DNA of 64,000 nucleotides. It comes from Humulus lupulus. Taxonomy: Eukaryota > Streptophyta > Magnoliopsida > Rosales > Cannabaceae. Positions 36,620 through 46,984 of this stretch are shown one piece after another. A program made the position numbers and the translations under genes. The notes below the pieces were generated by a model. It was not told the origin of the DNA, did not search any database, and worked only from the letters and a program-made list of their open reading frames with translations. Position 1 is the first letter of the stretch. Every line of letters starts with the position of its first letter. The stretch lies in NCBI RefSeq assembly GCF_963169125.1, contig NC_084795.1, positions 279,010,122 through 279,074,121 of the forward strand. The letters run 5' to 3'.

Positions 36620-36880
36620 GAAGGTCACTTAAGACGAATTTGTCCACAGAGAAGGAATGAAGGACAAAAGCAAGACAATATAGATGAAGTTCATGTCACA
36701 GATGGGTCTATGGATGTTGATGCTCTCACCGTGTCAACAAGTGATCCTAAGGATGAATGGGTTATGAATTATGGGTGTACATTTCACATGTCACCAAGAA
36801 AAGATTGGTTATTTGATCTAAAAGAAGAAATTGGAATGAATGTATATGATATATGTAAAGAATGTGTTTATTGCTTTTAA
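36620..36880 (+). pseudogene. Ty1/copia gag-pol fragment (protease region)
   Basis: A forward frame reads VTDGSMDVDALTVS...DEWVMNYGCTFHMSPRKDWLF. This matches the copia region between the gag zinc knuckle and protease, where the consensus is W-x-x-D-S-G-C-T-x-H-M. The catalytic Asp is replaced by Asn and Ser by Tyr here (NYGCTFHM), so it is dead. No LTR or integrase follows. The fragment ends at an unrelated LTR scrap at 36905. Confidence 0.65.
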
Positions 36881-36904
36881 ATATTTGAATTATTGTTATA
36901 CTTT

Positions 36905-37318
36905 GTAGGGTTTTCTTGCTGGGTCTCGGCTCACGGGTGCTCTATGGTGCATGTAAGGGCAAGGGTAAGCTGGACCATCCATGAGTTGGAGAGCTTCAGG
37001 GCCGGTGTGTACATATGCAGCTTGCTCGATCACCACGATCGAGATTTCTTTTATGCATCTATAACTACTGATCATTTTTCCGCTTAGGATGGCTATTATG
37101 TATATTGTTTGTCTTGTATGAGTTTATAAACTCTTTTCTGGGATCCCATGTACGTATTAAACTCTTTTAATGAAGAGTATTACTCTTTTGGCCAAACTTT
37201 TTAATACATAAACCAATAGTTAACTTTAATTACACGTTTAAGTAAAAATGACTCATTTAACGAGTCCAACACTATTTTAAACACATTGTAACGATTCTGG
37301 ATTAGTAGGGCATTACAC
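36905..37318 (+). mobile_element. LTR fragment of the W family, opposite orientation
   Basis: Reading the complement from 37318 gives TGTAATGCCCTACTAATCC... followed by AAAATAGTGTTGGACTCGTT, which aligns to the start of solo LTR W1. GTTTTCTTGCTGGGTCTCGG CTCACGGGTGCT at 36910 is the complement of the block at 25612-25650 in W2. The fragment is about 410 bp of a ~2.4-kb LTR, cut on its left side, in the orientation opposite to W1 and W2. Confidence 0.7.
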
Positions 37319-37471
37319 ACTGATTTTGATGGCTTGCTTTGACAAATGTTCTGATGCTTCAGGATTTTGCAAGACCTGCCTTAAAGGTTGATCGGTTAAG
37401 ACGTTTATGGCGTGGGACTGGAAATTCTCTCCCAATCGATGGAGAAGACGTAATAACCATCACGAGGGACC
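37319..37471. other. Short unassigned spacer
   Basis: A forward frame opens at 37339 and runs into the next element. No family recognised. Confidence 0.4.
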
Positions 37472-38397
37472 CACTACAAGAAAAAGACTCTATAGCGACG
37501 ACATCTATTGCGACAACTCCAAAGTCATCGCTGTATGTAGGAAAAATCCACAAAAAATTATTTTTCCTTAATTTATTTAAAAATAAGCTTGTCGTCGCTA
37601 TAGGGTCATCAACAACAAATGACCTAGGCCCTCCAAATTCTTGATATCCTACAGCGACGCGGCAGCATGTCGTCGCTGTAGGATGCTCAGGGAACTCAAC
37701 CGCCCAGAGTTGGTTGCCTATTTGCACCCCCCTATAGCGACAACTTGTCGTCGCGGTAAAGTCATCGTGGAAAAAAAGGAGGGAAATATGTTATCCTAGA
37801 GCGACAACATGTCGTCGCAGTAGGATAGGGAGGGAACTTAACCGCCAAGAGTCAGTTGCCTATTTTTCACTCCCTATAGCGACGACATGTCGTCACTATA
37901 GAGTCCAATTTTAATCCATTGGTCAGTTGTTTTGTGCTCTACAGCGACGACATGTTGTCGCTGTAGAGTAGACGCATAACACACGAGGGGATTCATGTAC
38001 TATTCACTGTCCTACAACGACGACATGCCATTGCTGTAGGATCTCATCGTTTGAGTAAAACGGTGCGTTTGATATCAGCGATGACTGGTCATTACCTATA
38101 GCGACGACATGTCGTCGCTATAGGTTACAACGATATAACCCCCCAGGCAGAGCTTTCTTCTTCATTTTTTGGAAAAATTCTTTGCAAAACTAGAAACGAA
38201 TCACTGCCCATTCACCGCCCCTCGCTGATCCAACACCCCCTAGTCCGATTCTTGCCCATTTCTTCCAAGGTTAGGTAATCTAAACCCTATTCCTATCTAT
38301 TTTAGTCTTTAAAATGTATTTTTTGTTAATATATTTAAATTTGGTAGAAATTTGTTTTTGAATTTTTTTTTTGTTTTCTTTTTAAATTGGAGTAGTG
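37472..38397 (+). mobile_element. CACTA-type transposon 5' end with GCGACGACATGTCGTCGC array
   Basis: Begins CACTACAAGAAAAAGACTC. Over the next 650 bp the hairpin word TATAGCGACGACATGTCGTC GCTATAG and close variants recur about eight times, separated by unrelated spacers. This is the subterminal repeat layout of CACTA elements, and each unit is self-complementary. The array stops near 38130. Then comes a GC-richer leader with a candidate splice donor (AAGGTTAGGTAATC) near 38270. A TAGTG at 38393-38397 abuts the gypsy remnant, but its flank does not match the left side, so I do not call it the true other end. This may be the start of the older CACTA whose genes appear at 48971 and 63535. Confidence 0.65.
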
Positions 38398-38402
38398 GAG
38401 CA

Positions 38403-39330
38403 TCATCCTTAGCCAGAGACACCTTTAGATAGCATTGCTTGTACTCCTTTAGCTACCGTGAGGCGTAGGCTATCACCTTATCATTCTGCATCGGCACGCA
38501 ACCCAACCCTTGCTTCGATGCATCGCAGTAGACTACGAACTTATTGTTGGGTGTCGGTACACAGAGTACTGGTGCTGAGCACAACTTGTCCTTAAACAAT
38601 TGAAAGCTTTCTTCACATCTATTATTCCAGTTGAATCTTTGCTGTTTTCGGGTCAGGTTGGTGAATGGAGTGGCTATCTTAGAAAAACCCTCTACGAACC
38701 TCCTATAATAACCTGCTAATCCCAGAAAGCTCCTTACTTTGGATGCGTTCTTTGGTCTTGGCCAATCCTTCACAGCCTCTACTTTAGATGGGTCTACAAC
38801 AATCCCGTCCTTGGATACTATATGGCCGAGAAATGCTACTTGTGAAAGCCAAAATTCGTACTTCTTGAACTTGGCGTAAAGCTGATGCTCCTTCAGTCGT
38901 AGCAAGATTAACCTTAAATGTTTCTCGTGCTCAACTTTATCCTTTGAGTACACCAAGATGTCGTCGATGAAAACTACGATGAATTTATCCAAGTAGTCCT
39001 TAAAGACCCTATTCATTAAATCCATAAAAGCGGCTGGAGCGTTGGTAAGACCAAAAGACATAACTAGAAACTCATAATGTCCATAACGAGTTCTAAAAGA
39101 CGTCTTGGGAATATCCTCTTCCCGTACCTTGAGCTGGTGATTCCCAGTCCGTAGATCAATCTTTGAAAACACGGTTGCCCCTCAGAGTTGATCAAACAAG
39201 TCGTCAAGTCGGGGTAGCGGGTACTTATTGTTAACTGTCACCTTATTCAGCTCGTGATAATCTATACACATATGCATACTTCTGTCCTTCTTCTTCACAA
39301 ATAGAACCGGTGCTCCCCATAGCGAATGGC
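38403..39330 (-). pseudogene. Ty3/gypsy reverse transcriptase, with truncated RNase H start
   Basis: The frame from 39172 to 38453 holds the RT core: [28 protein letters not shown], the catalytic FIDDILVYS, and [11 protein letters not shown]. It runs on to the RNase H start ([12 protein letters not shown]) and stops after AYASR. Upstream, [20 protein letters not shown] joins it through an in-frame TGA just before GATVFSKID. Downstream homology lasts ~10 codons beyond the AYASR stop, then ends near 38403 at CACTA-related sequence. Between protease and RT, about 30 codons expected of the family are missing. RT copies the element RNA into DNA, but this copy cannot make an active product. Confidence 0.9.
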
Positions 39331-39521
39331 TCGGTGCCCGGTACCAGTTCGATTGTGAAGTCTATCTTCCGAGTCGGCGGCAATCCTGCTAGTTTCGAGG
39401 AAATACCTCTAGGAATTCCTTTACATTGAGGAAGTCTCCAACTTTTTGTGGTGTTTCCTTTACCACATACGTAACGCTAGCTAAGAATGCTTGACACCCT
39501 TTTTCTATCATTCTTTGGGCT

Positions 39522-39900
39522 TTAAGAGTTGATATTAGCGGTGTACGTAGTCCTAAAAAAATTTCCCATATAGCATCGTTTCTGACTGTCAGGAGTCTCG
39601 AACATCACTTGCTTACATCTGCTATCGATGGTTATGCCATGCCTTGCTAGCCCGTCCATTCCTAATATCACATCGAAGTCTTTAATCTCCAGTTCTATCA
39701 GGTCTCCTTCTAGTTCTACCTCCTTAATTTTGATTGGTACGCCTCGTACTATCCGTGATGATAGGACTACTTCACCCGAAGGCAACTATGTCACAAACCT
39801 AGTTCTACAAGGTTTGTCTAATTTCTCTATCATTCCTAACGAGATATACGGGTATGTTGTTCCCGAATCAAACAATATTAGAACATATACTATCGAGGAT
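39522..39900 (-). pseudogene. Ty3/gypsy aspartic protease remnant
   Basis: The minus-strand frames contain the active-site motif as LFDSGTTYPYISL near 39840-39880 and the second family signature VILGMDGLARHGITIDSR within 39785-39522. A stop (about 39787, TAG in VT*LPSG) separates the halves. The protease would cut Gag-Pol in an intact element. Confidence 0.8.
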
Positions 39901-39989
39901 AGGAATCTGACCTGTAACTGCTTGTTACTAGCATTGGCTCCTCCCTGGGTCAAGGCAAAGACTTTGGCCTAGAACCATCATTTAATCCA

Positions 39990-40508
39990 TCTTCTCCTTC
40001 TGCTTGAGCTATGAACATTCCTTCTTTCGATGACTTTCCTAACCACAGTTGAAGCATCCCTTGATGTTTGCATGACATTCCCCAAGATGTTTCTTTTGGC
40101 CCTTAAAGCATTGCGGTTATTCTACATAACCCGACATATTGCCTCTATTGTTTGTCTGTGCTCTTTTATCACCATTGGGCTGCTTATCATCTGGATGCCT
40201 TTTCTTCTGACCATTACCATTACTATTGCTATGCTGATAGCTGTTGTTTTCTGACCATTTTGAGGTTGACCCTGCTGTTTAGGCTCAGGCCTACTAGCCT
40301 TCTCCTTACTAACATTCGCCTGCAGCCTTTCTACTTCTATTTTCGTTTCTAGAACATTGACATAGGTAGTATTTCCCAGGTTTGCTAGCGTAACCCCTAA
40401 TTCAATCTTTGGTCTAAGGCCTCTAACGAACTTGGTCACCCTCATAAAGCCAGTTGGAACCAACTCTGGTGCAAACTTGGCTAATCTGTTGAACTGCCGA
40501 GCATATTC
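39990..40508 (-). pseudogene. Gag, C-terminal part with zinc knuckle (gypsy Z)
   Basis: Carries the second half of the retrotransposon gag domain (EYARQFNRLAKFAPELV, RVTKFVRGLRPKIELG), a Gln/Lys-rich linker, and a CCHC zinc knuckle near 40015-40056 (CFNCG, stop, ESHRKKEC). The knuckle holds a stop codon and another follows. The first half of gag lies at 45614-46290. They were separated by the X insertion, whose TATTC target duplication falls on the codons for Glu-Tyr at the join. Confidence 0.85.
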
Positions 40509-43326
40509 TATAACGTCCCTAAGGTAGGGTACGTATGCCACATACTCGTAATTCTAGGGTTTACGAGTATGTAAAGCACTTGACCAAAAGAATTAAATAA
40601 AATGATACGAAGAAATACAGAAAAATTTAAAACTTTTATATAAACTTATTAGAAGAAATTATTACACGTGTGAATACTTTAAATTTAAGGCAGCCATATG
40701 AAAATTCTAAACCATTATTGCATTGCTACTGAGTCCGTGCTCCACAAGTTGCTCAACAGCTAAAGCCACACCTGGAAAAATGATGGAAAATAGCATAATG
40801 AGCTAACGCTCAGTAAGCAAATCTCATGCATACACATACACATGAATGTCGTGAGTTTGTAGTGCACATATACTAATATGCTGACTTATATACTTATGCA
40901 TTTCATTTATTGCTCATGCACTTTCAAACTTTACGTTTATGCTCTTTCTTTTAGTTTCACATTTTTATGGGCCCAATATCACTTGTGCACACTGTTTGAT
41001 TCGGCCAAAGCCTGCAGGGCTTGTTACACATATCATATAGAATCCCATGGGTTCTCCTCCGGCTAGCCATCATCTCAGCTAGGCTCATCATAACACTCAT
41101 TTCATCGTCGCCATAGCTGCCATACTTATTACACATATGGAGGAGAAAGACGGGAACATGGCAAGCATGTCTGAATGGTCAACTCTGACCTAGCCCATAC
41201 TAGTGGGCAGCCACTATTAGTCTTATAGACCTCCGTCTTCTTTGCTGAACTTACTTAATTGCTTCATCAAAACAGTGGCACCCTTTTTAAACATATTATT
41301 ATCACTTTGCTTAAGTCTTGTGTCATTAAAATGTTAAATTTTACATAAGACTTTTCAAGGCATTTCATAACTTTTCTCATATTCATATGCATGGTCTTAT
41401 ATCACATAATAATGTATCACATAACTGTACATGCCATGCATACATGCTGATGCTGAAATGCCAATGTTCATGTTCATGATTCATGTTGATGGTATTCAAT
41501 CAAGGCATTGTATCACATCTCATATAACTCAAAACATCTTTAGTCATAATACATGAAGCTTTGGGTTGGTGGCGTTGTTATACCTTAACGTAGAGCTATG
41601 GCTCAGGTCTAAGGTTTCCAGCCTAAAAACTTAAACGCTTCATATATCATAACATATAACAAATCATGAACATAAAGTAATCCACATACCCATCAACATA
41701 AGAACACATACTTGCACATAATTCATATCACTCTTAACCAAGTAAGACATCTTTCACATATCACGGAATTCATCAATTACATATCACACAACACCCTTAT
41801 GGTGTTCATATAACCATTCTTCACATACTTATCATATGCATCATCATCATACCATACTTAACTCATCAGATGTACACAATCAATGTAGTCATGCATCTTA
41901 CACTTAAGCAGAAAAGGTGAGATTTACTTACCTTAGGTCCTTAGCTTATTTTAAAATTGCTCAGCAAGATTCAATCAATCAAATCCATACAAATCCTATC
42001 AAGGCACATCATTTATTAAATTCTATCAAAATCGTAAATATACACTATTGATAGTGTATATTAACAATACCATAAACTATATGAATGATAATAATAATTA
42101 TTATCAACGTAATACAAATAACTCTTCATATAAAACCATGCTTTAAACCTTGCTCATAAGATAATGTACTCTTATGATAATAATAACAAGAATAATAATT
42201 ATCGTCTATAAATAAACTTACTTCAATATTAATAACAAAAATACTTCAATAACAATACATATGTGAATGTATATATTCAAATAGTCATTTTATAAAAGAA
42301 ATCATATTTTTAACATAAAGTTGTAATAATCGATATAATGACAATAATATAAATATAAATATTTATATTATTATTAATTAGTCATAATATCAATTCCAGT
42401 GATATAATAAATATACTTTATCCAAAATTTACTGGTCTTACAAATATCAATAACTGTAAGAAACTAATACTGATATTATTTTGATATTCAAATATTAACA
42501 AAATATTAATATATAAGAATAATTGTTAAATAATAGGTTTACTATAAATCACACTTTCTATATATATATATGAAACTATATTATTGATTTACTTAACAAA
42601 ATAATAACAATAATAATTAAAATTACTTAATCATAAAAATTTCCATATTAATATGAAATCAATTAAATATGTATTTTTATACTTTATTTAATATCTAATA
42701 TTTTCTAGAAAATTGGACAGCACAACGGCTATAAAGTGGACAATCCCAAAATCAAAACTTGTATAAAAATACATATAATCCCAGACAGCCAGTAAATTAC
42801 AGAAAATATTCCATATATCAATAATATATAATTATATACTATAAATACACATAATAACAATTACTCTAATCAATCACAATTAAATCACAATATAGGTCAA
42901 AGAAATTATACCACAATGATCGGGTTCCACAATAAGTCAAACGGTGATTTTCTGAAACTCAAAACGTACTTCGGAACCTCGAACACTAAGTTTCGACTGT
43001 CGGTCTACGGTGGATCGCGGTGGCTCGTGGCCCACCACCCAACTATGGTAGATGTAGGAACAAGTTATTGGGTTTTGAAGCCCACAACACGAGGAGCACG
43101 ATGGTGGTGACAGATCGGCAAACGGATGCCCGAGGTGGCCGAATCGCAACTTTGAAGTCGCGGGGTGGCCGAACTTAAATCGAGTGGTTGAGGCGTTTAA
43201 TCGGCGAGTGAGCTATAGATTCTCGCGTGGGACGATAGTTCGGAGGCCTCTGAATCCAACGGTCCGGCGCGTGGCTAAAAGTGGTGGCCGGAAAGTACTC
43301 CTGCGTCGTCAGCAACAGTAGCACGC

Positions 43327-43358
<32 letters not shown>

Positions 43359-45613
43359 TTTCTGAGGAGAGAGAGAGAGGGGTTCGGTGTAACGACCCAC
43401 TAATCTAGACTACTTGGACCATTAACGAATCTATACATAAAACTTACATTTTTGCGGAAATACCATAATTATATTGAAAACTTATGGAAACAAAGGTTAC
43501 TTTCATAAAATAAGTAGGATATGGGTACCCATTGTCTTTAAAACAAAAATAGCTTAAAGTAAAAAGAGTTACATAGAAAATGCGGAAAATACATCTAAAA
43601 CCATAAAAAACATAAACAAGACTACATCCTCGAATCGAATAACGCTCGGCTCCTTGACTCCATTCACCATCGATACACATCCTCTAAGCGTCACGAATCT
43701 TTCCGCCTCTAAAGCTTATTTCCTGCACATAAACAGAAAGGAATGAGCCTAATGCCCAGCAAGGAAAATCTAACACATAGTCATAAACATAAACATAATT
43801 TCATAATAACGTAAAGACATATCATAACACATAATTCACTTATTATAATGGCCATTATTACTTGGGGTCCCATAGACTAAACAAGCATATGCCCATGGGA
43901 TTAGTGGGGTCCTACTAGCTAAGTAGGTCATATGCCCATAACCCATTTGGGGTCTTGTTAGCCATATGGGTCATATGCCCAAGCCTACAAACATACACAT
44001 ATACATATCATAACACTTTTAATAACATAAAACATATAGATAACATAAGCACATAACATATAGATTCTAGCCTATTTTCCTTACCAAAGTTACCGAGATT
44101 ATGGACTGAGTTGGGACTTTTGGAACACTCCTAAAACCATAAGAAAGAGTGAGTCTAAAGAAAGGAGATGAAATGAAAGAGATGGAAAGACTAAACCATA
44201 AAAACATACTTACCAACTTATATGCTTAAGAGCTTGGATTCCCTAACCAAAATAAGAATAAGGTTAGGGGACTGAGTAGAAGGTTTTGGAGAAAGGAAAT
44301 AACATAAAATACAGAAAGGAACTAGAGTTTTGGGTTTACCTCAAAGATTGCAAGATCAATCTAACCTTCACCGAAATACTATAGAACTCACTTCCCAAAG
44401 TGTTTGATAAGCTTATGATGTTTAAGCTTATAGTTTTTCCCCAAACCAAGTGTTTACACTCTCATACTCACTTAACACTAGCAGCTTCTGAACTTAGAGC
44501 AAATGGTGAATAATGGCTGGGTACTAGGTCCTATTTATAGAGTTTGGGAATGAAAATATCTTGATTTTACTTGAATAAAAATAATGGCTTTTTAGGTGAA
44601 AATCATTTGAATAATCGTTCAGCAGAGGCTGAAGACTCGTTCACAAGATGCTGGACTGTTGAAGGAGTTTGAATGGCTGAAAGGAAATGAATTCAAAAGA
44701 GTTTGAATCCATGCTGAAGGAGGCGATATATCGCCCCCTGTAGGCGATATATCGCCTGGGCCAGTATGCCCGAGGCGACCGTGCATCGTTTCGTGTTTTC
44801 CGTATCTACGTGCTGCGACATATCGCCCCCTATAGCTGCGATATATCGGCACACGCTGAATATTTAAACACGAAATTACACATTTTTAGCTAAGTTTGAA
44901 TGGAGTAAACAGCCTTGACTAAGCCCTCAACGTACTCAAAGCTGCTGACTGACCCTATAACATTCAAACTTTACCCTTATTTAATTTAATCCTCCAAAAT
45001 ACTTAATCCTTAATTACCATTCATAACATGTGCTTAAAATCCTATTGGTTGATGTCTAAACCTTATAATATAATAAATATAATCCTTAATATCAGTCACA
45101 TTAATCAAACCTTAGGTTAACTTAATATTCTTAAACTATAGATTAAACTTAGAAAATCTATAAGTACTACTATGAGTGTCCAAATAATTCCCGGTCTGAA
45201 CCAAAAATCCACAGTAACAATGATAATACTAAACATACTATCATACTATTATCTATCTTAGCTAAGTAAAGTTCTTGGACTCTACATTCGGGTAAAAAGA
45301 AAGGTTGAAGCCTTTTCTTTTCTTTTTTTTTTTAAATTACACTTGGACCCAAAATACTAAAATTCTTTTCAAATAAGCCCTTTAGCAAAACTTTCTTAAT
45401 TTTATAAAAATCCCCAATTAAAATTATATGACATTTGGGTCCAATACTTGACTACTCAAGTTTCTCTCTCTTTAATCTCATTAAAATATAAAATGATATT
45501 TTAAACACTATTTTTCCATTACTATTTCTTAAATTTGTAAACTTGTACATTTTATGTATTAAAACTCTGATTTATAATAAAAAAAATGTATAATGAAAAT
45601 GTTGGATATTACA
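40509..45613 (-). mobile_element. Solo LTR X, inserted in gypsy gag, TSD TATTC; hosts solo LTR Y
   Basis: Ends are TATAACGTCCCTAAGG on the left (the original TG pair mutated to TA) and TTGGATATTACA on the right. Perfect 5-bp duplications TATTC lie at 40504-40508 and 45614-45618. Removing X and one duplication restores the gag reading frame, which proves the insertion. Its own sequence, without Y, is about 3.2 kb, long for an LTR. I see no coding domain or primer site, so I call it a solo LTR, though a small non-autonomous element cannot be excluded. It includes (GA)n at 43326-43358. Confidence 0.8.
43388..45286 (-). mobile_element. Solo LTR Y, nested in X, TSD TTCGG
   Basis: Begins TGTAACGACCCACTAATC and ends TTCTTGGACTCTACA, 1899 bp. 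Perfect duplications TTCGG lie at 43383-43387 and 45287-45291. It is homologous along its length to the 5' LTR of gypsy Z (46985-48970): both share TCTAGAC-TTGGACCATTAA, GGAATGAGCCTAATGCCCAG, GATCTAGCCTATTTTCCTTACC-like and AGCTAAGTAAA-TTC-TGGACTC blocks. A relative of Z therefore landed in X after X had landed in Z. Contains the cluster GGCGATATATCGCC near 44720-44760. Confidence 0.88.
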
Positions 45614-46290
45614 TATTCTACCATCGTTAAGTTGCCCTGCTTCAAACTAGCGAACTCCTCGACCCTTGTAGCGATGACTGCCGAGTTGTAATACTTCTTA
45701 TGGAACAGCTCCACAAATCTTATCCATGTCATGGTGGTGACATCGTTAGTCTGCTGAACTAAGTCCCACCATATTCTAGCATCCTTCTTAAGCAGAGAAG
45801 AAACACAAGATATACGGTTTGCGTTGCCGAGATTCATATGTGCTAGGATCATCTCTACATTTCTGAGCCATTCTTCTGCCTTAAAGGGTTCTGTTGTCCC
45901 TTCAAAGTTTGGAGTGTGTTGCTTACGAAATCGCTCATAGATTGACTCCATGTGCTGAGCAGGGTATGGGCATAGTTCGCCATTGGCCATCCCCCATAAG
46001 GACCTACTTGATGGGGTACTTGAGCCATCTACTGAGGTAGTGGTTGCAGCTGAGGTGGAGGCTGAGTCTAAGTCTGCTGTCGCTATTGCTGCAGTAATTC
46101 CTCCACTTGTTGTCGCAGTCTGGTGATCTCCGCAGTGTTGTCAGCTGGTGGCGGCAGCGCGTTGCGGCTGGCAGTAGCACGCACTCCCCTTCTGCGAACT
46201 GGATGGGCTTCATTGTTCATTGGAGCAGTGTTGGAGGCATTTCCGTTGGTGCGAGCAAATCTTCTGAGCGACCTCTTCAGCAAAAGTTCT
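45614..46290 (-). pseudogene. Gag, N-terminal part (gypsy Z)
   Basis: The minus-strand frame at 45990-45614 holds the first half of the retrotransposon gag domain: FRKQHTPNFEGTTEPFKAEE WLRNVEMILAHM, KKDARIWWDLVQ, ELFHKKYYNSAV, SLKQGNLTMVEY. The upstream frame 46283-46083 (ARTNGNASNTAP, RLRQQVEELLQQ) is the usual N-terminal leader of these Gag proteins. It is joined only through stops and a frameshift. An insertion (X) truncates it at VEY. Gag would build the retrotransposon particle. Confidence 0.85.
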
Positions 46291-46970
46291 AACAGTCGAG
46301 AACATGTTAGAACTTACCCTATTAGGCTCTAAGGCAAAACTTAATCTAAGCAAACATAACTTGGACCTATTAATTATGATTTCTTATGAAAAAAAAAATT
46401 ATGTAAGCCTTCTTTATAATTAGGGTGTGTTTCTAAACTTTAAAAAAAATAAGCCATCTTTATTATTTTCTAAGTGTGTTTCTAATTATCCTATATGACT
46501 TAATTCTCAGGCTCGAAACTCATCGTTGTTCCAAAGTTAACCATATTAAGGGAGGACTGGGATCAGTAAAATCGTTCCCACTACTATGGCCCCCTAAACT
46601 CTCAATATATAACCCGGTCCATTGATTTGTATCCACCCTCACCGAACTTGGTCATTATTTATTAAATTTATTATTTATTATGATTGTAAAAAAAATCAAA
46701 CTCATACATGTCATTCAAAAATAACAATGATATTTATTTGGAAAAAAAAAAAGTTTTCACTATGTACAATCATAAATTCAAAGATAATAAATAAAATAAA
46801 TAACGAAAAAAAATAAACTAATTTACAAATATTATTAACTGAAAACATAAGGACTAAAACATTAACTAAACACATAATCAAAACAACTAAAACATAAGCA
46901 CTTACATTGGCGGTTAGATTCGGAGCTTTGAGTGTGTGTATCGAGGAGAACTTCATGCGAATGGACCGTT
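46291..46970 (-). other. Untranslated leader of gypsy Z
   Basis: AT-rich DNA between the primer binding site and gag with no coding features. The short frames on both strands (for example 46622-46816, 46711-46956) run through A/T tracts and are dismissed. Confidence 0.6.
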
Positions 46971-46983
46971 GCTCTTATACCAA
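46971..46983 (-). promoter_or_regulatory. Primer binding site, initiator-Met tRNA type
   Basis: On the minus strand TTGGTATAAGAGC begins one base after the LTR end (GTTATA). It differs from the common plant PBS TTGGTATCAGAGC at one position. It fixes the element's orientation and marks the 46985-48970 LTR as the 5' LTR. Confidence 0.85.
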
Positions 46984-46984
46984 C

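Noticed and set aside
37490..38135. Array of microRNA precursors
   Set aside because: The hairpins are ~24 bp, too short and too regular for plant miRNA foldbacks, and fit CACTA subterminal repeats.
38393..38397. TAGTG as the right end of the CACTA starting at 37472
   Set aside because: Only the terminal CACTAC matches and the 3-bp flanks (ACC and GAG) differ, so a chance match is likely.
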